Of a stretch of DNA of 64,000 bases, positions 1 through 11,600 are shown in pieces. The stretch spans positions 135,911,035 through 135,975,034 of the forward strand of contig NC_062222.1 in NCBI RefSeq assembly GCF_902686445.1. The letters are read 5' to 3'. The notes beneath the pieces were generated by a model. The model did no database searches and was not told the origin of the DNA. It saw only the letters and a program-made list of their open reading frames with translations. The stretch's first letter is position 1, and the number at the start of each line of letters is the position of its first letter. The stretch is from Sciurus carolinensis. Taxonomy: Eukaryota; Chordata; Mammalia; Rodentia; Sciuridae. The position numbers were made by a program, and so were the translations under genes.

Positions 1-507
1 CAGAGCTGGGCTCACTGTAGAATGTAACAGGTGACCAGCAGATGAGGCCTGACCCTGCAGAGCAGAAGGCGTCCACGTGGGGAGGCGTCCGCGCCACCGC
101 CAGCCAGAACAAGGAGAACCAGGGAAGAACCCGAGCCCACTCCTCCTCCTGTCCGCCCCTCCTGCTTGCAGGGTGCTTCCTGCCAACCAGGACCCAGGGT
201 GTGCTTGGAGTCCAGTGCTGCACCTCAGGAAGGGCATGTCCCGGGCACGGCCTGTGGCTGCCCTGGGTCTTGAACTTGACCTAGATGGACTTGTGCAGCA
301 TGTCCTCTTTCCCATCCTGCTTCTTTCACTCAACTTTATATTTGTGAGCTTCACTCATGTGGTTTCATGTGGCAGTGGGGGTTCTTCCTCATTGCCGTGT
401 AGTGCTCCATGGTATAAATATCCCGCCGTAGGGGCCACAGGTGGCCATCTGTGTCTGCTCCTCTTAGCCTCTTGCGGGTTTGGCTGGCATGGACTCTCTC
501 CTACATG

Positions 508-830
508 CCGTGTGTATTCGTCAGCTTTCCATCACTGTGACAAATGCCTAAGGTAATCAGTTTATAAAGGGAAAAGATGTATTTTGGTTCATGATTTGGG
601 AGATTCTGGTCTGTGATCAAGTGGACCCAATCGTTTAGCTATATGGAGGAGCAAAACTGCTCAACATCATCATAAGCCAGGGAACAGAAGAGAATGAGGA
701 GGGGCTGGGACTTCCACTAACCTAAAGACCACCCTCTAGGTCCCACCTCCTAAAGGTCCCATCACTTCCCAGTAGTGTCTTTCTGGCCACCAAGTCTTTA
801 ACACACAGGCACTTGGCATTCACAAGTGTG
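508..830 (-). mobile_element. MaLR LTR (MST/MLT1 type), antisense
   Basis: Opens with the reverse of a MaLR LTR 3' end (CAGCTTTCCATCACTGTGAC) and continues with the usual body to CCCACCTCCTAAAGG and TTTAACACA. The far end is truncated. Confidence 0.65.
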
Positions 831-1289
831 ACACATGCATGCACATTTCTCTGGGGTATATATCAAGGAGGGAGTGTTGGGCTGTGCAAAGGATTGATTT
901 CCTCTGTGCTATTGACAGGTCCACCAACTCGACCAGGATTTTGAATTTAGAGGTGATGCTGGGGAGATGAAAGACTTCACAACATCAAATCCTCCAACCC
1001 AGACACATGGTTCTCTCTGCATTTGCTTAGGTGTTTGGTTTAATTTTTCTTCATGTGGCATAATAGGTCTATGCTTGCTATTTTTCATTTGATTAAGGAA
1101 GTTTCCCTCAATTTTTAATTTACCAAGAGCATTTCTCATGCAAAGAATTTTATTCTACAAAATACTTTCTCCTTCATCTTCTGAAGTAATCATCATGGTA
1201 TCTTGTCTACCTTATCCTGTTAATGTGGCACCTTGCCTTGACTCAGGTAATGCCGGGGGCACATAAATGTAGAACTTTTTCATTTTTCT

Positions 1290-1880
1290 GCTGAACTAAA
1301 CTGTTCCGACTCTCCCTTCTCTTTGAGGACTCCAGTTAAACATGTCAGAGCTTCTTGTCCCTTCTGTGCCATTGCCTTCGCCACATTTTCCGTCCTGTAG
1401 GATAGATCTCCTTGCTTTGTTCTGGGTAGTTTCTTCTGGTTTTTCTCCCAGTGCACTAATTCTCTCTTCAGCTACTTCCAAACTGCAATTAAACCTGTAT
1501 GTTGAGTTCTTAACACCGGACAGTATTTTTCAAATTCGAGAGTTTCTAGTTGGTTCTTTTTAATGAACAATATTACTTTTTTTAATTTCCAGATCTTAGC
1601 ACATTGAGCATGGGAAGCATAGACACCGGCAGTCTGTGTCTTGTCTTTGCACTCTGCCGTACCTGTGGGTTTGCTTTCATGCCTGTTGTTTGTGTAGCTC
1701 TTTGGTCACAGCGTCCGTCTCCTCATGCTGTCTTGTCTTCTGTATATTTCACGTACAATATTCCAGGTTTGCACATTTACCTGTAGAATTGGTCTAGTGT
1801 ACGACGATCCTCTTTCTCCAGAGAGGATTTTCTCCTGCTGCTGCTCTGTTAGGGCTCCCGATGATCCGGTGTCACCTTCA
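1290..1880 (-). mobile_element. L1/HAL1-like fragment, antisense
   Basis: AT-rich sequence with the familiar AGTTTCTAGTTGGTTCTTTT and CCAGAGAGGATTT blocks of old L1-related elements. Family assignment is by eye. Confidence 0.45.
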
Positions 1881-1907
1881 TTTGAAATCAAGGCTTGGGT
1901 ATCCTGG

Positions 1908-2270
1908 ATGTGCTAGTCAGATTTTCATTTTTGTAACAAAATACCTGCAACAAACAACTGTTATACAGGAGATGTTTGTTTGGGCTCCCAGTTTTGGAGA
2001 TCTCAGTCCATGGTCAGTCAGTCCTGCTGTTCTCGGGCCTGCAGGGAGGCAGCACCTCAGGGGTTAGCCTGCAGGGGAGTGAGCTGTTCACCTGGTGGCA
2101 TCTGGGAAGCTAGGAGAGGAGAAGACCAGTGTCCCACAGTACCCTTCATGGGCACGTCCTCAGTGACGTAACCCCTTCCACGTCTTCAAGTTTCTGCCAC
2201 CTTCCAAAGCACCAGGCTGAGGACCCATACCTTAAAACAGAGACCTTTGGGCGTCCCAGACCCAGACTAC
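1908..2270 (-). mobile_element. MaLR LTR, antisense
   Basis: Starts GTGCTAGTCAGATTTTCATT, then GTAACAAAATACCTGC and TCTCAGTCCATGGTCA, ending near GGACCCATACCTTAA. Same family as the block at 508-830 but a different copy. Confidence 0.65.
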
Positions 2271-2914
2271 AGTGCCAGCAGCTGAATGATTTGATGGCCC
2301 TGTGGAGGTCACTGCGGGCTGGTTTCCTTCCACGTCACTCTGGTTTCTCCAGGGCGGCTTTCCGGCTCCTGAGCTTGAGCGCAGAGCGGTTCACCAGGTC
2401 CGCCCACGATGGCCGCAACTCCAGCCCCCTTCCCCTGGCAGCTCTGCCAGCCAGCTGGGCTAGGCAGGACCCCAGGCAGAACAGCTGCTAAGAGCAGCCC
2501 ACCGTGTCTGCCCCCAGGCCTGGGTCCACGTGGTCTCACTGTCGAGGGACGTTTATGTTGGCTTACTCAGGAGTCCTGACGTTTTCTTCACTCATCTTCC
2601 TGGAGGGTTAGTTCGGATTACGTGGTCAGTCATTTCCAGGCAGGGTCTCTGCATTCTTCAGAAGGATGCAGGTCCTTTATTCCTCAGGCATTGTCACTTT
2701 ATTCTGAACAAAGGTCCAGCTATTCATTGCATTTGATGAACAGAGATTTGAATTAAATTTAACTTAAATTCATTGAGCACAGTAAGTTATGGTCTAGGTG
2801 CATACACCATACCAGGTGCTGACAGTACGTTTATTCCATTTTCAAAAAAACAGTTATCCAGGTAGCACATTAGCTAAGTATGAGTCCCAGAGTGCAGGGA
2901 CCAGGGCCGGCCAT

Positions 2915-3010
2915 CAGCTAACTGTCTGCTCTGTGCCTCCACTCCCCACCTGTGAAATGGTGGCAATTATAACAGCCCCCTTCTTGGACTGCCATGAGGG
3001 TTGCATGAGT
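2915..3010 (+). repeat. MIR fragment
   Basis: Carries the MIR-type 3' core: CTGTGCCTCCACTCCCCACC, then TGTGAAATGG. Confidence 0.45.
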
Positions 3011-3143
3011 TTCGAGAGGAACAGGGTCAATGACACTGGCAAAGGTAAGAATTCATCAATACTGATGATTATAATTATCACCAGCAATTTGCCTGCCACT
3101 CTGCTGGACCCTGCACGTGCAGAGGTAGCAAGAGAAAACTTTG

Positions 3144-3770
3144 ACAGTCGTCCCCACTCATCCTCGAGGCTACGTTTTGAGAACCCCATGGTATGCCCGA
3201 AACCTCAGATGATGCCGAGTCCTGTATATACTGTGTTTTCTCCTATACCTATACACCTCTGATAAAATTTAATTTATGATTTAGGCACAGTAAGAGATTA
3301 ACAACAATAACAAAAAAGAACAATTATGAAAACATACAGCGATAAAAGTTTTAAGATTGTTCTCTCACTGCACTATAGTCATTCTCACAGTCATGTGAGA
3401 TGACACAGCGTCCATGTGATGAGCTGAACTGAGCAGAGTGACATAGGCATTGTGACATAGTACTAAGTACTACATAAAGGCTACCTGAACACAAGCATTG
3501 TGATACTGCAGCAGTGTGTCTGATAACTAAGACACTGGCTGGCTGCTGGGAGGGTAGCATATACGGCTGGATACACTGGACAAAGACATGATTTGTATCC
3601 TAGGCAGTATGGAGTTGGACGGTGTGAGATCTCAACACAATTCTCAGACCAAAGTGTGATTTAAAACTTATGAATTGCTCCCTTCTGGGATTTTCCATTT
3701 GATATATTTGACCCATTTGATATATTTGGTCAACTGAGATGGTGGAAAGGAAAACTTGGATAAAGAGGGA
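3144..3770. mobile_element. Tigger-type (Tc1/mariner) DNA transposon remnant
   Basis: The left end resembles the Tigger terminus (ACAGTCGTCCCCACTCATCC). The interior has GATGAGCTGAACTGAGCAGA and GGCATTGTGACATAG, and the right part has AAAACTTATGAATTG and GGGATTTTCCATTT, as in Tigger/MER2-type elements. The transposase frame is not open. Confidence 0.65.
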
Positions 3771-4854
3771 GTGTAGTACTTCAGAAGGTCTAGGCCATGA
3801 GAAGGATGACCAACCAGTGGCTGGGAGGAGTGTTAAGTGCTGGAGGGTGGCAGCAAAGAGAGATGCCCAAGACCACCCGGGGGGTGTTCCCCAGGATAGC
3901 TCACATGACTCAGCACATGGTGCACCCATGGCTAAGATTTGGTACAGTGGGAGGAGTCAAAGCAAAACCAGCAAAGAAAAAGGTGCATGGGGTGAAATCC
4001 AGGGGGACTCTGGCATGAGCTTGGGAGTCCACTCCCTGTGGAGTCGTGTGGCATGAGCTCATTCCCCAGCGCTGGCCTGCAACAGCATGGTGGGAGATGC
4101 TGTCTACCAGGGGAGATGGCCTCCACCCAGGAGCCAGGGTGTTGTCAGGGTCAGCCCATGGGTGCCCTCTGCCCAGCGTCCACCACGATGCCAAACTCCA
4201 GAGGACAGTGAGGTGTTTAGCTCAACCACTCACACCCCACCCAACCCTGAGGCCCCAGGTCTTGCCAGTGAAGGAGACTTGGAATTGAGCTTGGGGATAT
4301 ACGGGAGACTCCTGGAAAGGGACGGGGAGTGGGCATGAGTACGGGTGGTGCATGAGGTACTGGGGACTGCAGCCAGGTGCTTGGTTGGGGAGGATGCTAG
4401 GCACAGCTGCAGACCTGAGGAGGATGCAGCCTCTGCTGACAGGGGGCGTGGCCTGGCAGGGGGCGTGGTCGGTGGGGTGAAGTGGTGGTTCTCTGCCCTG
4501 GTAGGCTCATCAGAGGACTGTGGGAGCCCGTGGCCCAAGGAAGGCTCCGTAGAGAGAGGACTGTGGGGGGAGTTGCAGAGGAGGCAGGCCTGTTCCAGGT
4601 GTGCAGTACCTGCGGATGGGGTAAGGGACTGCATAGCAAAATGGGCCATGAGATGCCAGTGGTGTGTGAGCTGACACAGCAAGCGTGTTGACGGGCATTA
4701 TACATATGGAGACAGGACAGGATGTGAGCTGGACAGGGAGATGCCAACGTCTTGGAAATGGCCATCTTCGTGCCCAGAGGGTGGGAAAGGTATGGTGGGG
4801 GACACAGTGGGTCCAGTGAACCTAGGCCTGTATGGTTTGGTGTTTTAAATGTGT

Positions 4855-4874
4855 AAAAAAAAAAAAAAAAAAAA
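4855..4874 (+). repeat. Poly(A) run
   Basis: About 21 consecutive A after TAAATGTGT. No clear SINE body precedes it. Confidence 0.8.
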
Positions 4875-5237
4875 GAGTGTGGATTCACAGGTGTTAAACA
4901 TACTATTATCTAGAGCACCAGGCATTTTTTATAATATAAAAACCATTTTTAGAAAGAGACTAGGGACCGGAGATGTCATTGAAGGCAACAGAGGACCCTG
5001 GGGCAGGATTCAGAACTGCCTGGAAGGCCTGCTAGGGAATTTCCACTGTGATGAGAACAAGGGTCTTCCAAGTTAACTGAGGTTCTAACTTCCTATGCCA
5101 GGAGTGGGGAGCAGGGAGGAAGGGGGGAGGGGCACCCTGTGATCTCAATCTGGGTGGGGACTTGGGAGGCCCAGGTGGGGGTTAGAGGGCTCAGGAGGCA
5201 GTTGTGAGGCTTGCGGGGGTGAGCAGAGGGCTGGAAG

Positions 5238-5292
5238 ACTGTGGTGTGCGTCTGTGCACGTGTGTGTTCATGTGTGTGCACGTGCACAAGCC
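5238..5292 (+). repeat. Imperfect TG-rich microsatellite
   Basis: Alternating TG/CG/CA steps (GTGTGCGTCTGTGCACGTGT) about 110 bp before EVC exon 12. Confidence 0.7.
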
Positions 5293-5399
5293 ACAGGAGT
5301 CTTGGGTCCCTAGGTCCCCGGGTGTGTGGGAGGCCTAGGCCAGAGCCACGCTCGGCCAGGGCAGGACATGACCGTGCCCTGGTGTGGTTTTTGCTTCAG

Positions 5400-5609
5400 G
5401 AGCTGTACCGTGGCACCATGGGCACTTTCCAGGAGTGCGTGGACACCCTGTTCCTGCAGACGCTGAGCGCACGCGGCCTGCCCAGGGCGGAGTGTGAGGC
5501 CCTGCGGCAGGAGGTGCAGGAGGACGCAGCGCGGCGGCTGGGCAGGTCCGATCGCTTCCGGCGGCGGCAGTGGGGACTCCTGCAGGACCTCCTGGAGCGA
5601 GACCAGCAG
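5400..5609 (+). CDS. EVC: EVC exon 12
   Basis: 70 complete codons beginning [11 protein letters not shown] and ending LLERDQQ. The acceptor is TTGCTTCAG and the donor GTGGGC; both ends are phase 0. A TG-rich tract lies about 110 bp upstream. The segment is amphipathic and coiled-coil-like. No EVC-like exon was found to its left. Confidence 0.93.
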
Positions 5610-8600
5610 GTGGGCGCCCCGGGCGCGGGGTCGGCGAGGGTTTGAACCAGGAGAGATGGCGGGCATGGTGTGGGCATCCCTAGTGACTCCGGGCGGTCTG
5701 CGAAGACCCTCGCCAGGCTTTGGCCACAGCCACCCAGGGGTGGTGCGAGAGCGCGGACCTGCTTCTCCAACTCGGTCAGGAGACAGCTGTGAATCCAAGG
5801 GGCCGAGAAGGAAGGTGGGTGTTGGAGTGGCCAAAGGGCAGCACACAGGGCCCCAGTGCACGTCTCTGCATTATTAAAACCAGAGGTATGTGCCATGGAC
5901 AGCATGATGGCCCTCGATGTCCACATCCCAATCCCCAGACCCTGGGCATATGTGACCTCATGTGGCCAAAAGGGCTTTGTGGCTGTGATTAAGTTAACCA
6001 TCTTGAGACGAGGAGGTCATCCTGGATAGTCCAGCTGGACCAACGTCATCACAGGGCTCCTGTGAGTGGGAACAGAAGGGTCAGGGCCAGAGGAGGGGAC
6101 GGGAAGGTGTGAGCAGGACTTGGAGTGGTACAGCTCATCCTGGGCACACTGGCAGCTTCTAGAAGCTGAAAGAGGCACAGGAGAGATCCTCCCCAACCTA
6201 CAGAACTTCCTGCCCAAACCAGCCCTGCAGCACCTGGATTTTTGCCATTAAGACACATTCAATGATTTCTGACCTCAGTGCCAAGAAAACAATTGTGACG
6301 TCCATCAGTCTTATTTTTGAAACATAGAAACTACCAAGTGAAAGAAGGAATTCCCCAGCATGGCGGACACCAGGCCCACCGTGTTTCCCTCTCCCTTGCT
6401 TCCTGCACCCTGGAGGCTGAGAGGCTGATGTCGACTATCCCAGGACCCCTGCAGTCAGCAGTGGCCGAGTGACAGCTCTGACGGCTAGACAAGCTGCGGT
6501 TCCGTGAAGGGTTCCTCCTCCCTAGCTCCAGAGCCAGGGCGCCAGGAGCACGGTCCTCCCCGGAGTCCTCCTTCCTGCCTGGAACACAGGCACCGCGTGG
6601 CCCTGACTAGAGGCGGTCGGCAGGAGCGAGCAGAGTGAGCGGGGGCAGCTGGAGTCCACGGAGGGTGGTGCGCCACAGCCGTGCCCTGGACCGCCCTCCT
6701 GGGTGCTTGTTACAGGGAACAACTCCTTGTTCCTTCCACTGGGTTTTCCATCAGTATGAAAGCCATGACAATGGATGCATGTGACGGGGGCTCTCTGAAG
6801 AGCGGGAGAAGTGCCCAGGAAGCAGGAGAGAGCTGGGCAAGCGTGCGGCCTCCTGCAGCCTGCTGTCTGGATTGTTGGACCCTCGATTCACGTCAGCCCT
6901 GCCAGTCACATGCCTGTTTCCTGCACCTGGCTGTGCGTCCTCTGAGGACAGCTCCCCTGATTTGTTTGTACTCTCTGATTCAAGATCCAGTGGCCCAGAT
7001 GTAGCAGGTGCTCTGGAAGGACTGTGTCCTGTCTCCAGCAACAGCAGTGCAGCTGTGGAAATGACCATACGGTCACCCTGACCCTGTGCTCTGCCAGGGA
7101 TCTAAATGAAGTCAAAGTCATCCAATTTATGCCAAACCCAGGCCATTCTGTGTCCCATCTGCTGAGTGGAGAGGCCAGGGCTTGGAGAGCTGGCAGGTGA
7201 GTCAGCGTGCCTCTGGAGCTCACCAAGGGCCCCAGTGACCACCGGGGCTTTGCAGATGGGCCCCTGACCTCAGAGCTCAAGACCCGGGTGTGAGCCAGAG
7301 CAAACATACAAGAGGCTGGAGACTGCCAGTGAGCCGACCTCCAACCGCTTTTGCATGGCTTAGGGAATGTCTCAGAACTCCAGCTCCTGTGTGACAACGA
7401 GGGACCAAAATACCCAGCAGGTTGCCATGAGGCAATCATGTGATAATCTCTTGCACAATGCCCATTTAATCACCTGATGATATTGGCATTGAAAAAATCC
7501 TGAATTTTATTTCCCACAAAATACCCACGATTCATCTACAACTCTCTGGTTACGTGATTTAAGTGCCAGTTGTGCCTAGCTCTTTTGTCTTTTACGTATT
7601 TACTTGGTGATACGATAGTGATTCTCCCTGGGCTTGTGGGAAGTTTCTCGAGAGTCGTTTTGCATTCGAGAAGCAAGGGGAAGAGCTGATGACTTCGTCA
7701 ACAGATTCAAGTCTAACGAAGACAGCCTGCTCAAGGTGTGCACGTCGTGATTGACTCACTAAATTACTACGAGGCATTTAGAGACCCAAGTCGTCTCCCA
7801 CTTGCCATGTTTCCTCGTTGATGACAGAAAGCAAGACATGAACTTTCTGTGGCTCAGATGAGGCTTCATCTTGTGGAAAACCAAAAGCAGACCCAGACCA
7901 CAAACGGCCCTTCCATGTTAGATTCTGTCCAGAACACAGTGGTGGCCCCATGAGCTGTTGCTCATGGAAGTCGGTGAAATTAAGGAACTGGTGAAATGCA
8001 CAGAGGTGTTGTCAGGTCCTAATCCACTCTGGCGCAGGTTTCTGGGCTCCTGCGGCACAATGCCCCCCTCAGGAGGTCCACACCCTGCTCCCTAAAACCA
8101 AAGTCAGGTTCAAGGCTAAAAGGACCTTGCAGATGTGATTACATCAGGACCTTGAGGTGGGGAGAGTTCCCTGCTTAGCTGGCCAGGCCCCGCGTGCTCA
8201 CAGGGGTCCTTGCAATGACAGCGGAGCAGGTGTCAGAAACACTCAGGCAGCATTCCTTGGTGCCGTGATGTCCAAGCCAGTCAGCAGGTGCCCTCCAGGG
8301 GCTGGGAAGGGCGAGGAGAGGGCTCCCTTAGGACCTACTGATGTCCAGAAGTGTGAGATAATAAATGCGCGGTTTTAAGCCACTAAGCCTGTGGTCAGTT
8401 GCTAAGCAGCTGCAGGAAACTACTAAACCACTGCATGGAAATCTGCGTTTTTAACAGGGAGGGTGGCAGGTGAGGATCTCGGCCTCACATATACAACGCC
8501 AGCCCCGGGGTCGTCTTCCAGTCAGAATCCTGGCTCACTCCCCCTCAGCTCAAAGCAGCATTTGTTTACCGCGGAGCGTCTGTGGGCTGGACATCCAGGC

Positions 8601-11600
8601 CAGGCTTGGCCGGGTCCCCCCAGGGTCTCACTCGATGCTGCAGCCACAACAGTGGCTGGGTCTGCTCTGGAGGCTGAGAAGAGCCTCTTCCGAACTCAAA
8701 CAGGCTGGAGTCTGGTTGGGCAGGACTCGGAGCCTGGGGAGCTGTTGGACTGAGGACTCGCCACTCCCAGACTTTTATGTCCAGCTTCGAGCCTGCCTTG
8801 AACTTGACTCTCTAAATGAAGTCTCGTTCAGGCGGTCAGTAGGCGCGTGATCTAGTGCACCCCAAACAGCACCTCTGCTCTTCCTGCCAACCTGCCCGTC
8901 GCACTCTCCCCTTAACTGGGCCAATACCTTGCTCCCCTTTCTCTCTCTCACACCCTGTGTGCTGTGGACAGGGCACCCCCTGGCTGGCCCCACCTTCAGC
9001 CTCGCCCATAAGGTGGACACTTCCCATCATCTCCGGCGCAGCGCAGTGACCAAAGCCGCTGGGCCTCTTGTCCAGCTCACTGCAGCGGCCGGCCACTGCC
9101 CTCCCTGGATTCTCAATGCCAGCCAGAGAGAAACTTTCAAGACACACCCATGCCACTCATCTTTAGGATGCGCTCTGAAGAGTCCTTTGACATCCCTCAA
9201 ATTGAAGTGCATCTTAATTTCACCAGCGATGATTTTTCTGTCTTAGTGAGGCCTGAAATCGTTGGGCATCTTATAATCATCAGCACCACCAATGACAAGC
9301 CAAAGTCATATCTCTGCTCAAAACCCCGGGTGGCCAGTGTCCTCCTCAGGTCCTGCCAGACCTGACGTGTCAGACCTGGCGCCTCCAACCCCACCTGCTG
9401 GCTCCCTGCCAGGCGCCTCCCCGGCCCCACTGGCTCTGTGCTCCCAGGTCTTTGTCCCCGGTCTCCCTCACAGTGAGGCCTTCCTCGAGCAGGATTCTGA
9501 AAACCACAGTCCCTCCCTGCCCTGGACTCTAGGGTTTACCCCGGTGTTGACCTCAGGACCCACCCTGAGGTCTCCAGATCACCCGCTGTCCAGTCCTGAG
9601 CACGTACCCAGCTTTGACGACCCTTAGTGCCCTTTCCTGTCCCCCAGTAACACGTGGAAGTTTGAAACCAAAAGCACAAAGCCACAGCATGACCTGGTAG
9701 CCATGTCCAGGGTGGGTGCCGAGGCCCCTGCAGCAGCTGCTGTTTCCGACTCCAGGCACCAGCAGCCTGCGTGTGGCCCTGCTGGGGCTGGCGTGACCGC
9801 TGCAGCGCTGTCCCTCTGGCCTTGTCACCCTCCAATCCTGCTGCTGGCTTTCTCTGCAGACTCAGCACAGCTGAGACCCCTACGTGCTCTAGAGACGACG
9901 TTAATTTGCCTTTTAAGGAATCAAGATGGTGTCGAGTTTTCTAGAATGTTGTTTACCCTTAGATCATTCTAACTCCTCAAAGGACTCAAGAGAATGATCT
10001 AAACAACATTTTCTGGGTGACGCCATGTCATTTTGTGAGGCTGGGTGTGCGAGGAATACCCCGGGCTGAGAACGGCAGTGGACGGCAGGGGCTTCGTCCA
10101 CTGTTCCATGGTGTTCTGTGGGCGGCGGGAGCCCCGGCAGGCTGCTGGACAGAGAGCCTTCTGCAAAGCTGCAGAAAGGGGACAGCGAAGGACTCATCTG
10201 GATGGCCGAGTCCTCAGGTGCACTGACCTTGCCTGAGGTGCGCGTCTCTCCCTGCAGATATGATCTCCCAGAGAGGAGCAGGGTGGAGCCAGAGGTTTTA
10301 ACAGAACCGGGGAGAAAGGGTTTTTAAAGCAAGACACAAACCAGCCCCAGCGCAGGCAGCTGGCCTGGCTCCTGCGCAGTGACCACAGTGCCTTCTGTTC
10401 CCCACGGCACAGGTGTGGATGGAGGAGTGCGCGCTGTCCACGGTGCTGCAGACCCAGCTGCGGGACGACCACCAGAGCACCTTGCGGGGAGTCTTGGACC
10501 GCCTGGGCGGCCTCAGTGAAGAGTGAGTGGGGCCATCCTGGGAGGGAGCGTCCTGCACGGCCCCACGCCCCTCCGTCTTCGCCTCTGTAAGGCTGGCCTT
10601 CCCGCCTGCCTCTTTTGAATGTGAATGACTAGGCTCTCAGCCTCTGGGCCTCAGTCTCCTCCTCCGCAAAATGGGGCTAATGATTCTACCTCCAATAGAA
10701 TCTACAGTGAATCCAGTAGAATCCAGTAGAATTCTACAGTGTCATGTTTTGTAGGAATTTTTTGCAACAGCTTTTGGGGATGTAATTTACACGTCATTAC
10801 AGATTTTTTAGTGAATCTCCACACCCATCACCAGGATCCGCATTTAGGTTTCCATCTCCCCACAGAGACCTCTTGCATCCATTTATAACAAGCTACACTT
10901 ACCAATTTTTATATTCATTTTTCAGATTTTTGCTCTAGCAGTACAATAGGATTTCTCCAACTTGCTGAGAAATGTTTCTTTTTCCTATTTCTTATGATAA
11001 AAATGACCGATATGCTTTTGTAGTTGCCCGGCCTTTCCCAGGAACCCAGTCTGGGTTAGTCAAGACACAGGAACGGGGCTGAGGCCAGGGTGACCCGGAG
11101 GCACCGCAGAGAGGGACAGATGAGCGGGTGCTGCTCCGCACGTCTTGCTCTTCTGTGCTTTCGGTGATTTGGAGACTTCAGACGGCCTCCCTGACCTGTC
11201 AGGATGGACCACACAGTCAGATGTCACTGCCCGCTGGGCGGTGCCAGCGCCTGACCTGCTCGTCCTCTCTGAAGGTCGCTCTCCTGTCCTCGTGGGTTTT
11301 GGCTCTCTACTTCCAGTCCCAGGGCGTGGTCGTCATTATTTAACCCAGCCCATGTTCATTTAGATTTATTCACACAGTTACCCTTTATGTTGTTCTTGAT
11401 TCTTTCCTTTCATTGTTAAGTTTCCCTCTGGGATCATTTTTGCCTGAAGGTTCCTTTCAGTTCAGATCAACTCATAAAAAATTCTCTAAGGTTTTGTCTA
11501 AAAATGGCTTAACCTTCGTTTGTAAGGAATGTTTTCCGTAGGTGTGTGTGTGCTACTATTGCAGAGTACCTGAGACTGGGTAGTTTATGAACAATAGAAA

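Larger units (their letters stand above)
1..5399 (+). other. EVC: EVC intron 11 (3' part)
   Basis: No coding exon recognised. It holds two antisense MaLR LTRs, an L1-like stretch, a MIR, a Tigger-type DNA transposon and a poly(A) run (about 4855-4874). From 3.8 to 5.2 kb I see only unique-looking, mildly G-rich sequence. Confidence 0.7.
5610..10412 (+). other. EVC: EVC intron 12
   Basis: Contains two + strand MLT1-type LTRs and a bulged inverted repeat near 9.97 kb. The stretch 6.4-8.05 kb and 8.45-9.9 kb shows no recognisable repeat or gene. Confidence 0.7.

Noticed and set aside
7560..8040. Possible decayed coding sequence in EVC intron 12
   Set aside because: Local CpG-containing text looked gene-like, but no frame translates to a recognisable protein on either strand.
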